In this document: positions 35,839-46,472 of the stretch, one piece after another
Position numbering within the stretch: position 1 is the first letter of the stretch
How the letters are laid out: each line of letters opens with the position of its first letter
NCBI GenBank assembly: GCA_025890175.1
Contig: JANPYM010000006.1
Span: forward strand, 1,272,376 to 1,336,375
Length of the DNA: 64,000 nt
Source of the DNA: Ciborinia camelliae
Taxonomy: Eukaryota > Ascomycota > Leotiomycetes > Helotiales > Sclerotiniaceae
Direction: 5' to 3'
The notes under the pieces: generated by a model
What the model saw: only the letters and a program-made list of their open reading frames with translations
What the model was told of the DNA's origin: nothing
Databases searched by the model: none
Translations under genes and position numbers: made by a program

Positions 35839-36559
35839 TTCGAGAGAACTGGAGCATACCTGATCACAACACAAGAAAAGGTTTCGTTGGTGACACGCAT
35901 ATCTGCCGGGGATTCAGTTGATGTTATATGGGCTTTGATTTCCATATTTCAGGTTTCGTTCCGTCCGTACACTACACTCAGACACACTCTCTCCCCCAAG
36001 ACATTTTGGGCCTCACTAATGGCAATATTTCGAGGCAAAAGCTGAATTACTATCTTGATAAACCTGATAATAATAGATATTTATTCCCCTACCTTCCAAC
36101 ATAATATTAACCAACAGTGAGATATATGGCACTGCTGCGTAGCATTATATAAAAGGAAACATGATATTCAATTTCTCGATGGCTGTGGATGATCCTGAAG
36201 GAATGGAAAGTAGTCATCAGGGAAATATGTGCTTCTGAACAAGCAAGAGCTATACTTTAAGTGCCCTGTGCTTCAGGGTCTTGTCATGTTTTGAACTAAT
36301 TATATGAGACAGGATTTTGAACAGTTCTTTAAGACAATCGATGGGTTCTATTTTTGGGGAGAGGGAGCAGTATTGCAATATTCAAACAAAAAATGGAAAC
36401 ATGAATACTGGGTTCAGTGTCCTCCTTGTTCTCTAGTTATTGGCCTCTACCCTCAAATCTCCTATACAGCTTATGATTCTAGCAGGATCCGAGAAGTGAT
36501 CCCCGTGTTTGAATTTGGTATACGAATTACGGTCTTTTGATGATACAGGGGCTGAGAAT
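35839..36559. other. Intergenic, no gene seen
   Basis: Promoter side of the metallopeptidase gene. A 78-codon frame at 36304-36540 has no recognisable features. Confidence 0.4.
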
Positions 36560-38523
36560 TATATTTTGTTGGTTGTTCTGGGTATTGAGCACACTGATAA
36601 GTTAAAACTTAATCTTGGTATATGCCTTGATCGTGCTAGGTTCATGGCCGCCGACCCCGGGCTTGAGAGTACAATCTCCTCCTCTTGCGACCGGTCTAGT
36701 AAATATCTCTAATCAAGGAGAACCGCTATTGGGACTTGTTTTCAACGGCTCGAGAAGTTGGGCCAATGCTTCAGAAAAAGCCAGACTACCGTCCCAGAGA
36801 GGCTTAATGCTATGCCCCGAAGTATTCGCACACTACACACCTCTTCATTGCTCTTTATGTGGTGGGGAGTCATCTACATCTCCTGGCAAATGCAAGGATC
36901 CGAACGCATCTGGTTGGACCTGCGAATGTGAGCTCATCGAATTAAGTGTCCAAAAACATATACTGTACCAATGATATCCCAGGCACAAATCAGTGGTCTA
37001 ATGGGTTAACAACCTCTCTGGTCTCGACCACAGTAGGAGGGGTTAGTACAACTGGAACTTTCGAACTTGAAACTATGAGCGATTACACCAATCTCAGACA
37101 GTCATTACAATAAGAGGAACTGCTACTGCTACTAGTTCAACCAATTCGAGTGTCGAGACCGTTGCTCTTGTTGTTTTCGCTGGCGGTGTTGCATGGTTTT
37201 TAGCTGGTAATAACTTCGCAATCATGTATGTGCGTCCAAGCTGATTATTACGTTTTAGATGCATCTGGGGGTTCTGCAGCTTTATCTGCTCTTAATCCTC
37301 CAGAGGGTCCAAAAGATCGCCCCGGATGATCCCCAATGTCCAACCCCCAGCAAGATTGCCAGGACTGTGGAGGTGTCAACCAAATGTGTGTTGCCCCTGA
37401 TTCTGGCTGTAAGTTAATTGGAAACCCTATTTCTTCTCGAGGATCTCTAATCAACTAGGCGGATGCGAGGAAAAAGATGACAGCGACAAACAAACAGTAT
37501 ATAGAGATAGCTCGTGCCAGGGACAAGATGGTAAATGCACAACTGGGTAATATCAAGGCTGCGGCTGTGAACAGCTAGAATGCCCTGATCTTACCAAGGG
37601 CATGTTCTTGTGTATTTGGTGTGGGGGAAAGACCGAGGAGGGGAAATGTAAAGGTGTAAGTCGTCGTTACATATTCATCAAGTGAACAATTACTCCAATA
37701 CTAACAGTGGCTAGGATCCGGATGATGATTATGAATTTGCAGGATATGATTGCGAGGACACGCCTGACTGGAACCAACCTCCACCTCTCAAGGTCCGACT
37801 TAACGCTGCACTAAACTCGCAAAAGCTCTTAAATCTGCCCGATATTGTATATGACCCACCAGCTTTGACATCCAGCGCCAAGCCCCAACCGAGCTGCGAC
37901 CCAAAAGAGTCTTCCGGGGTACCATGGAACGTCTTTTCGCCAGGAGTACACACAAGCTTCTGTGAGAACATGGGGGATAACAAGACTAATCAAGTTGGAA
38001 AGGTTGTGGACAGTAAAGGCAACCCGATTCACATCAAGACCGCCAAAAACCATCAGTTTCCAACTCCACTAGTATACTGGGCAGGACGCCGCCGCCAAAT
38101 CCCGATTATTACACGGACTATACCTTCGCGCTCACCTGGTCAGGTGGGAACAGATCATGCAATGATAATTTCACCTAGATGTATCACAGGATGACAGAAA
38201 GTCCCTGTGGACACACAGGTGGGGAACAAGAAAGCATGGCTTCCGAGGCAAAAATTGACACAGGCTGTGACATCTATTCCTATTCCATCATTGGTACTCC
38301 ATCACCAATAGCGACATCCGCACCCGCACCCGCACCATCACCACCACCAAGACTCGAAAAGATCATTAGTTGCACCGATCATTCAAATCCGGATTACCTA
38401 CCATTCGCACTCAAGGAAGCAACAGATTACATCTCTAAATTTTGCGCCGCTGATCTCTCGAAACCAGTTGCAGATGCATATATACTAAAAGATGTCAAGC
38501 TTGAGTTGACAAGCTTGAGTTGA
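36560..38523 (+). pseudogene. Decayed Cys-rich secreted protein, chitinase-like C-terminal region
   Basis: Conserved-looking blocks can be followed across intron-like junctions: CSLCGGESSTSPGKCK, SSVETVALVVFAGG, QDCQDCGGVNQMC, GKCTTG-stop-YQGCGC, CPDLTKGMFLCIWCGG, CEDTPDWNQPPP and ESPCGHTGGEQESMAS. Three in-frame stops interrupt otherwise continuous blocks: TGA near 37332, TAA near 37547 and TAG near 38177. A frameshift lies near 38080, where PPPNPDYYTDYTFAL continues in another frame. The paralogous relic at 33.5 kb has GAA where this one has TAA, so that stop is a derived mutation. No catalytic domain is left. Similar Cys-rich tails occur in fungal GH18/killer-toxin-like chitinases; I hold that family link as moderate at best. 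Confidence 0.68.
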
Positions 38524-39374
38524 TGGTTGACTGGTCGCAGGATCAAATTGGATGTAAATCCAAAAATAATCATTTCTTGACGAAGGATGAATGCACTCGG
38601 TACTTTCTTTCCGCAGTGAATTGTAAATTCTCATTCCTACAATAGATCTCTTGACTCGAGAAAATTGACTGATATATGAGTCGCTAGGCGATACAATTAC
38701 ACGTACACCAAAATACGGCTCTAGACCTTTGACTTGGTCGAGTCCGAGAGGCTGTATAGATTTCTTCATTTATGGTGATGTAGTTGATTGAGATTGCCGG
38801 TAGAAAGTATTGAATGATGAAGATCCAGGATTTTATCTTCAAGCTAATTAATGAGCCCAAAATCCAGTTGATATATTCTGACTGCTTAAGGCCTTTGGGT
38901 AACTTGTGTTTGGAGCCGAGATGGATATCTCGGATTTCCAGGCTGGTGAGAGAGTTGTGCATGCGCGAGGTAGAAGTGACTTTTTGTTTGGAGTCTTTGA
39001 TGTCAATGCAATTTTCACAATAAACGACTGAATGGTCTGGAGCTGGGATGCCCTTGATAGATGCATTTTTGGATATGAGAAAATTATTTCAAAATTGTCT
39101 TCTGATCAATCGATATATTACAACAAGTAAAGGTTAAGCAATTATACCATCCACCGTATAAAAGGACAAGAAAGTTTAGGGAAGGGGTGCTTAAATAGTT
39201 TGAAACACCACGGGGTGAATATCTCGTTGCGAAAATAAGTTCCACCGATATCGACTTGTCTTAAGGGGTATTTTGGCAGATTTTGGCAGATCGTGGGTGA
39301 TTATGTATTTCAGTCAGACTCTCCGAAATCCTTAGAAGCGACTCCACTTGCAATTGCTTCTATTTATAGAGGGC
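38524..39374. other. Intergenic, no gene seen
   Basis: A 16-bp direct duplication (AAGCTTGAGTTGAC) sits at the left edge. The rest is AT-rich with no recognisable frame, and forms the 3' flank of the transporter gene. Confidence 0.45.
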
Positions 39375-41052
39375 CTAATGGAATCTAGAACCCTTCCTCA
39401 TTCTTTCTCCATAAAGCATCAACGCCACAAGTGCGGGCAAGAACGCAATGGAAATGAAAGCCAATAACGAATTACCCCATCCTAGTCCCAAACGATTATA
39501 CAAAGGTGGTCCAACCAGTGGTAGAATAGCAGCGAACAGAGCACGGAGTATACAACAGACAGCCACTGCTGAAGCTGCATGTAGTTCATGTACATCGACG
39601 AGATAATTTTCTGTGGGTAGTATCGCTAATATGAAACTAAATCCCACAATTGCGGTGCCAATAATTGGGACGATCCAATGAACGTGTTTTTCGGCAGACC
39701 AGCCGTAGAGGAACAGACCGATAGGAAGGACAATGCCGCCGAGAAGCATGAGTGGAAGTCGATGCTCGGGCTTTAGGTAGCCCTCTTTCGTTTTTTTGTA
39801 TTTGATGTACCGGTCAGAGACCAGGCCATAGAGCAGCATAGCGATAACATTTCCAGCAGCTGGTAGAAGTCAGTATTGTTGTCTACACTCCCAATGAAAG
39901 AACAGGAAATCCGTACCTCTTCCCAGAAATGCAAGCCCCACGGGACCCTGACCAAGTCCATAATTATCCTCCAGGATTGGAGTAAGTGTAGTGAGAATGA
40001 CATAGGAGATACCATAAACAAAAGCCGTGAAGAAAGATATGACAAACACGATTGGCGACAAGAATAGCATTTTGATTGGCCGCAGGAACGATTCCTTTAG
40101 ATCCGTATGCTTTTTCGAACTTTCATATTTCGATTTCAGGTTTTCATTCCCCGTACTTCTACGGAGTCGATCTGTTTTCCGCTTCACAAGTATAACCTTG
40201 TATGTTTCCCGAAAAGTAAGAAACCCAAAACAAGTGACTGCCCCTACAGCAATAACGACGATCCAGATACTCCACCGCCAACCTTTCGCTTCGGTGATGT
40301 AAGAACCGACGACCGGTCCGGCAAACGGTCCGAGGAGTGGAAAAGCAATAGCTACCGACATAGCGGTCCCTCGATCTTCTTTTCTGAAAAGGTCTCCGAC
40401 AATACTTGGCCCCAAAGTCACAGAGCAGACGACAAATCCACACAGAAACCGAAAAGCAATGAGCATAGACATATTAGTACTTAATGCACCTCCTGTGAGA
40501 CACAGAATAAAGAGGAGATTGCCAGCATGGTAGACGGGCATTCGACCATAGACTTCCGAAAGGGGTCCAACTAAGAAGGGTCCGAAGACTTCGCCGAGCT
40601 CCCAAATTGATACGAGTAACGTCGAGTATAGCTCATTGGTAACGTGAAATTCTTCCATTACGCGTGGTACTGCTGGAACGATAGTGATGGTACCCAGGTT
40701 ACTATAGTCAAACAAATTAGATATGTTATTGAAATGCATTTTGAAAATCAAAGATCACGCCATTTTGCGATAGGAGAGGACTTGAGTGAAAACATCCAAC
40801 ATACACCAACATGAACATCAACGCCGTACAGCTAACTATTGACCATTTTCGCCATGAAGGCCAATTCAGGGGATGCTCCGGGTCATTCTCATCGATATCA
40901 ATAACGTTTTCATCATTCTCCTGAGCGTCAGATAAAGTCCCGGTTGCGGTGGTCAAAACTTCTGGTTTTTCCGAGGGTATGGCAATATTCTGGTCTAAAC
41001 TTGTTCCCAATACTTCTTCCTGTAAAGAAACGTCGAGAATTGGGTTATCCAT
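39375..41052 (-). CDS. Major facilitator superfamily multidrug-type exporter (DHA1)
   Basis: Three exons, 41052-40805, 40701-39917 and 39859-39375, encode 505 residues. A cytosolic acidic N-terminus (IDIDENDPEHPLNWPSWRKW) is typical of fungal drug:proton antiporters. Twelve hydrophobic segments follow. The motif A region reads GPLSEVYGRMPVY between helices 2 and 3, and an antiporter-type motif C, GPFAGPVVGSYI, lies in helix 5. Such proteins export drugs, polyamines or secondary metabolites through the plasma membrane. It is the leftmost member of the putative RiPP cluster, where self-protective export of the peptide product is the natural role (inference). Splice joins restore NLGTITIVPAVPRVM and AAGNVIAMLLYGLVSD. 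The start at 41052 (MDNPILDV) was preferred over upstream ATGs that lack family resemblance. Confidence 0.88.
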
Positions 41053-42363
41053 TATCAGCTTAAGATGAGCCCATAAATAAATAGATTGAAGATAGGTTGC
41101 AGAACTTACTGTCATGGTAGGAAAAATCTTTTGTATTTGGGTCATCCAATTCTTGGAGATTGGAGAACATTAAGATACCGAGGAAAAGCCGGCAATGTAA
41201 CATTAACACACATGGTAATCTGGCCTTGCTATTCTGTCCAATCGTTTGCTTTACGATATTAATAACACTGAAACCAGTCAAAAAGTTTGAGTTGCACTGG
41301 TGGGAGCAAAAGCCTCAAGGTCAAGTGGATGGTATGCAGAACTAATTACATACCGGTAGCTTCCAATTCAGTATTGGGAGTTACATTGGTCGAGTACTCT
41401 CTTCTGTTTGAATTTCAAATCCAGAAGAATTAGAATTTGCCTCCTGAATGTCCACCACTTTCCATGCTACATCCGAATACTTGAGAGGATATTTGCAATC
41501 TCATACATCGAGTATCCGTGCTATTGCAGCCTCGGTAACAAAATGGATTCAGGGTAGGCTTATCTTCTCGGGATGAAATGGAAGGTCAATCACTTCCTTG
41601 ATGGCATGAATACCGGATAATTTTGAACATAGTAAAGATATGCGAGATACATAAGTTCCAGGTTATGGTTGCATGCCAGTGGTAAATTCACTACTAACGG
41701 GATAGCTGGCGAACCTTTGGCTCCACAATTAGTTTGTGGATGGAATACTCTGAAGATATCCAAAACTACTCGGCAACAATCGACCCACATCACCATAATC
41801 GACGAAATTCAGACCGTCTCAGCACCAAAGGCCTGGGGCTGTATGTATTGCTACGTTCTCGATGCAGTGCGTGCACTAGGGCAATGCCTTGCTTGCAAGC
41901 AATAGCAACTCTAATCTCCATAATTTGTATGAAGAAAGGTGTACAGTACTAGGGCAAGAGGGGTAAAGATCTATATAAGCAACCGGGAGCATCCTAAATT
42001 CCAATTGGCTGTATCTATATTGAACCGGCAGATTTCTGATTCGACCTTTATCCCCACTATAGCTTATGCGCTTCTATGGATCGTGCGGCGCAGCTACCGC
42101 ACTTTTGCTGGTATCCTTATCTCGGCCAAGCCTATATTCGGCATTATCAACCCGCCGTCTTATTCTGATGATGAAATAGATGTAACGGTTGTCATTTTGT
42201 TATGACCAGGGTGCCCAGAGGTTGTGCGGAGACATCATGCTGCTTTAGTCGAAACATGGTAAACTTAGTACATTTAACGTACAACATCAAAATGTGTCTC
42301 TCTGTCTTAAGTCAGTGATGAAAAGTTCGAACTCTGGCAAGAACCTTCGTTGATTCAAACAGC
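41053..42363. other. Divergent promoter region between MFS and UstY genes
   Basis: 1.3 kb between the minus-strand transporter and the plus-strand UstY gene. Short frames at 41669-42205 have no recognisable domain. Nothing else supported. Confidence 0.45.
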
Positions 42364-43300
42364 ATGTATCGTGCTCTTCGTTCAAACAGTCCTTCAAGGG
42401 ATGACTCTACAGACGCCGAAAAGTTCTATGAACTTCCCGAAAATCATGCCTCAAGAAGTTTTCTTCGCAAGAACTTCTCGTGTTTTCTCTTGATACTTTC
42501 ACTGATTACAAATTTGGGTTTTATCGTCGACATAACGACGAGAAGAGATGTTTCCCAGTGTTTGGAAAGTTCAAAATTTGGTTTGTTGTTTCCTGCCTCG
42601 GCCTCGGCGAGCCAGCCACAGTTTCAGCATAGCAAAATACTGACCATTTATTCCCAGCTGAATTAAAAAGAACGATCCCAAAAGCGTGGACTCCGAACAG
42701 TGGTGCCAATGAAACCGAACAGGATATGCTCTGGGACGAAACAAGCTACGATCGTGGTCAAATTGCGCTTGCCGACGACTATGCGAAGGAAATGGGACTT
42801 CCGAGAGCCCAGAGATTTCCCTGGGATGAGTCAAAAGGTATCTACCTTATAAATGCATATCATAACATACATTGCGTCGTAAGTTCATCCGTTGAACAAA
42901 ACACAGGAAGATGCGCAAAAATTGACGAGCAAACTAGAAAACCATCCGAACGTCAGTGATAGAGTTCCACAATGACATGCCACAAAGTTCGCCATACCTT
43001 CATATCATCCACTGCCTGAATGTACTTCGCGATGAAATTATGTGCAATGCGGATGATACTCCACGATATACGGGCTTTCAAGACAACCAGAAGAGTGGCC
43101 TGGGTCAAGTGCGGATGTGTCGTGATTGGAAGAAGCTCGAGTCCTGGGCTGATGAGCACACTGCTTGCTGGAGACACGTTGGAGAAATAAGAGAGGATGG
43201 GTTCCGAGAATTGGATAGATATCGTTTCTGCCCACCTGGGTCACCTTATGAGGAGATGGCTAAAACTGCATGGCTACGTCCAAGCAATAGTAATGAGTAA
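42364..43300 (+). CDS. UstY/DUF3328-type oxidative cyclisation protein
   Basis: Three exons, 42364-42580, 42658-42878 and 42938-43300, encode 266 residues. A short cytosolic tail is followed by one membrane anchor (CFLLILSLITNLGFIVDI), then the DUF3328 core: LWDETSYDRGQIAL, GLPRAQRFPWDESKGIYLINAYHNIHC with the first HxxHC at residues 141-145, and PYLHIIHCLNVLRDEIMCNADDTP with the second HxxHC at 168-172. Both motifs are intact. Members such as UstYa catalyse copper-dependent oxidative macrocyclisation of ribosomal peptides (ustiloxins, phomopsins, asperipin) in the secretory pathway. It lies 0.6 kb from the small secreted precursor, to which it converges. Splicing at 42937/42938 restores HCVKTIRTSVIEF. 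Family assignment is firm; its substrate is inferred from the neighbouring precursor. Confidence 0.9.
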
Positions 43301-43891
43301 CGTGGAAATACCAGAAGATGTTTCAATATCGATATGGCGTGGTTTTGGTGGTCTTTGAGAAGGTTACTTTGTTTTAGCCTTGCGGTATCAAAAGCTGTGA
43401 TAGGTTGCGAGCCCTTCACGGTATCCGATGAAAACTTCACCTGGACTTCAAAATTGACAAGCGGCGTATACCAACCATTCAAAAGCGGCATGTTAGAAAG
43501 TGACAGCATCATCTAACACCAAAACAGCATCTGAGAGAAGAACGGAAGTACATTGACATTGAAATTGAATGTAGAAAGGTAGAACTTGGTGGGGTACAGC
43601 GGATTTATCACGTGATTACGATACACGATTCCCGGAAGTTACCACTGCACACTTTCCCCTTGTTCTTATTTTGAGGGGATAAAACCCTCCATATCACGAC
43701 GGTTTACTTGTGAGCAGAATTACGATATAAAACTCCTTTGTCATTTCTCGTAATCATTAACGTAAGTGCTCCTTCGACGACAGCGCTCGCATCCCGTAAT
43801 CTTTGCCACCACAATTCCGCATTCCCCCAAAACAAGATCGATTCCAATCCCTCACTTCTGTGCACCCTCTTGTATAATCTCCGGTACATAC
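43301..43891. other. Convergent spacer in the RiPP-like cluster
   Basis: 3' flanks of the UstY and precursor genes, with TTTATCACGTGATTACG near 43605. A 60-codon frame (43334-43516, +) starts with a hydrophobic Trp-rich stretch but has no processing sites and is not called. Confidence 0.45.
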
Positions 43892-44190
43892 TCAGTGCTT
43901 GAGATCTGCTTGTGGAACTGGCTCGATCGCCTCATCGTCGCGAGCAGGGAGTGGGGTGTCCCAATCACTCAAGGGGTTCCGAACGTAGTCGGCATCACGC
44001 TTATGAGGAATGGTTTCGATCGAGTCGCTCAATGGATTTCTGACGTACCCCGTTTCCCGTTCTAAGGCGCCGATTAGTCTTTGCTGAAAGACTAGGGAGG
44101 GGTCAACATACCTGTGAGGTCTTTGATTGGTACAGCAGCGATGAGGACACTGGCGGCGAAGAGGCACAGTACTCGAAGTAACATTGCCAT
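43892..44190 (-). CDS. Putative dikaritin-type RiPP precursor peptide with two YVRNPLSD cores
   Basis: Two exons, 44190-44112 and 44061-43892, joined by a 50-bp GT-AG intron with a GACTAAT branch site, encode 82 residues. The first 20 or so form a signal peptide (MAMLLRVLCLFAASVLIAAV). The mature part contains the octapeptide YVRNPLSD twice, at residues 32-39 and 52-59, in a 20-residue period. A Kex2-type KR (47-48) lies between them, followed by DAD before the second core; an acidic tail follows. This is the architecture of fungal dikaritin precursors (secretion signal, kexin-cleaved repeats, core beginning with Tyr); the phomopsin core also begins Tyr-Val. The gene sits between a UstY-type enzyme and a methyltransferase. 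The core sequence is unlike any I know. Repeat and splice structure are seen directly; RiPP identity is inferred. Confidence 0.78.
43964..44047 (-). repeat. Duplicated core-peptide coding units
   Basis: Core 1 is encoded at 44047-44024 and core 2 at 43987-43964. The eight amino acids are identical, but six of the eight codons differ, all synonymously (for example GTC/GTT, AGA/CGG, AAT/AAC). Confidence 0.85.
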
Positions 44191-45026
44191 AGTGGAATCA
44201 ATTGAGTGTAGAGGGTTTTAGAAGAGGAAGTTGTACAAAGAATTCGGGTTGATCAGATCAACTATGAATCCAGCGGATCTTTGGCAATATGTAAGTCAGA
44301 GAAAAACAAGATTGCTGACCTAGAAAAACAATCCCCATGCCAACAATGCTTCTGTTGCTTCGACACCAAAAAATCTTCTCTTGCTGCTTTTCGGCGACCT
44401 AATCTAAAATGGGAAAACATGACATTGCCACGATGCCCAGTTGCAACGGTACGGTTAGTGATTGCTCAAGGCTTTTTCTTGACTCCAACTTTGAGTCTCG
44501 TTCAATATATCACACTCTCCAGATGCAGTCCATCATGCAGACAATTTTTCAGTGCCGCGCGTATCGGTCTTCATGTGTCTACATGCATTGAACAGGATGG
44601 AGACTCTGTAGACTGTCCACAGTCAATGGACATGCATCTAAACCACCATAGTATATTTGTGTGTGGTAGTGGGTGGTTACTATGGCGTCCCCACTCGCAC
44701 GAAAATCCTATTCGAAAAGCCTTCGATCTAGCAAGGATGGCTGCAAGCCACAGCCGTTCCATTTAAGATCCGCACGAATAAACGCTGTGGTCAACATCAA
44801 TGATGGTTGTCGAAATGCAAAATACTTCTGCCTGTTCTTCTTGGAGATAACAAATACATTATTTGAGATTCTTGCATATATATCAGATTGCCCACTCATG
44901 GATGAGCCAATGACAGTATCATTATGCATATAATCCAATTATAGAAGAAGATAAGACATTAATGACTAATACTGAACGATATCAAGGGCTAGGTACCCCT
45001 GAATCCGCACCAAAAAAACCAAATTA
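44191..45026. other. Intergenic between precursor and methyltransferase
   Basis: Precursor promoter to the left and methyltransferase 3' flank to the right. A 161-codon plus-strand frame (44281-44766) has several Cys but no recognisable domain and is not called. Confidence 0.45.
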
Positions 45027-45919
45027 CTAGACCTTCCTCGCAACACACACAATTCTAGGAATACATAACGCCGCGCCCGCTGTGGACTCCAAATATCCTT
45101 GCTGGATAAGCTCATACCACTTTTTTGCCGCATCCACCTTCCCCATCCTCACCAAACTAGACGCAAACTCATCCATTGTCAGGAGATGCTGTTCGTTGAA
45201 CGCTCTGGCCAGACGATCATCATCCCCGAAGAATTGTATTTTCGCATCTCGGAATCCTGCTTCTTGTAAGAAATCCGGCAATTTGACCGTCCAGTCATGC
45301 CTCCCATTTGCCCAAGACATCTCTCTGATCTGTTCTAGAGCCGGGGCCTGTATTTCCGGGTCGACTTTCCTGACGTGCATGTTGACACAGTCGAGCTCGT
45401 CCCACTGCAGATATCCTATACTAGATTAGCAATTGACTTCTCGCTCGGAGATCTTGTGGGCCCTAACTAACCTCCGGGTTTCAACATCCTCAAGAGCTTC
45501 TGGATAACAGACGACTGAGAATTGCTGTCAAGAACCAGCACCAGGAGCCGTACGTGCACGTAGTCGTATTTTCCGACCATATCATCGGGCAAATCCGTGA
45601 AGATATCCCAATGTCTCATCGACACATTTTCCGGTAGCCAGCTTTGATGAGGAGCTTGACGCACGTCGTTATCGAAGCCGTCGAGCGTAGCTTTCGGGAA
45701 GTCTCTAGCAACGTCTAGGAGCCAGGCTCCGGTACCTGTTGCAACATCCGCAATGACGCTATCATTGTTTAACGGAACTGATGGGTGCACAACGAATTGA
45801 AGGGCTTCCTTCCAGAGATAGTACTGTAGATTAAGACGACAGGCGGCGATATGACTACGATCGAATACGTAGCCATGTCCGTCGGCCAAACTCCAGTCCA
45901 CCTTTGAAGATTCTGACAT
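45027..45919 (-). CDS. Class I SAM-dependent methyltransferase
   Basis: Two exons, 45919-45472 and 45415-45027, encode 278 residues. The SAM-binding motif I is IADVATGTGAWLLDVARDFP (about residues 56-75), with acidic LDGFDNDV at the end of strand 2 and WDIFTDLPDD and YDYVHVRLL as motifs II and III. Splicing completes MLKPGGYLQWDE, the post-motif III signature. There is no signal peptide, so it is probably cytosolic. Related fungal enzymes methylate secondary metabolites. Phomopsin and ustiloxin pathways each use a methyltransferase that N-methylates the peptide, and this gene is the next reading frame after the precursor on the same strand, so peptide methylation is a sensible but unproven role. 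Confidence 0.88.
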
Positions 45920-46472
45920 GCTGATCGGCAGGGATGGATAAACGAAAAGCCAAAATTAAGTATGAACGATGAAGTGATACCAGTGTTTACACAACCTTTG
46001 TATGAAAGATTTATTTTCAAGTAGCAACCCGAATTGTCATCTTTTTTAAATCCATATGAATTATTAATGCTCGGAAAAGAAGATCCATCAGCCTGCACTG
46101 CGCCGCATTCTATGCCATTTTAATCATCAACTGCATATACCTGATACCATGGGTCATTCACCCACCCCTCAAACTTAATGTAGTTATTTTAATTGGTCAT
46201 TTGTGTCTAAAGATACGTATTCATACAGCAAGGTATTTCGAAAGACAAGTAAGATCTTGGTTAAAAAATTTGGGCGAGTGGAAGAGGCAAATGATTCAAC
46301 ATAACTAAAAACATAATTCTATTCGCATAAAAATTCGTTGAACGTCCTTATCCTGGCAATTTCACCATGAAAACCTGATGATGTAAAAATAAACTGTCAT
46401 GGAGAAAACTCGTGCCAATAATCGTTGTCATCACCTGTACCAGCCACGTTGTATGCAACCCCAAAAGTCCTC
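45920..46472. other. Intergenic, no gene seen
   Basis: Promoter of the methyltransferase gene and 3' flank of the seven-helix protein gene. No other coding signal. Confidence 0.45.

Noticed and set aside
36560..38523. RIP (C to T) as the cause of the stops in the decayed Cys-rich gene
   Set aside because: The paralogous relic has GAA where this copy has TAA, a G to T change, and no general C-to-T bias is evident.
43334..43516. 60-codon frame as a second precursor peptide
   Set aside because: The hydrophobic start is suggestive, but it has no repeats and no dibasic sites and overlaps the 3' flank of the UstY gene.
44281..44766. 161-codon plus-strand frame as a cluster regulator
   Set aside because: It has scattered Cys but no Zn2Cys6 spacing or other transcription factor motif.
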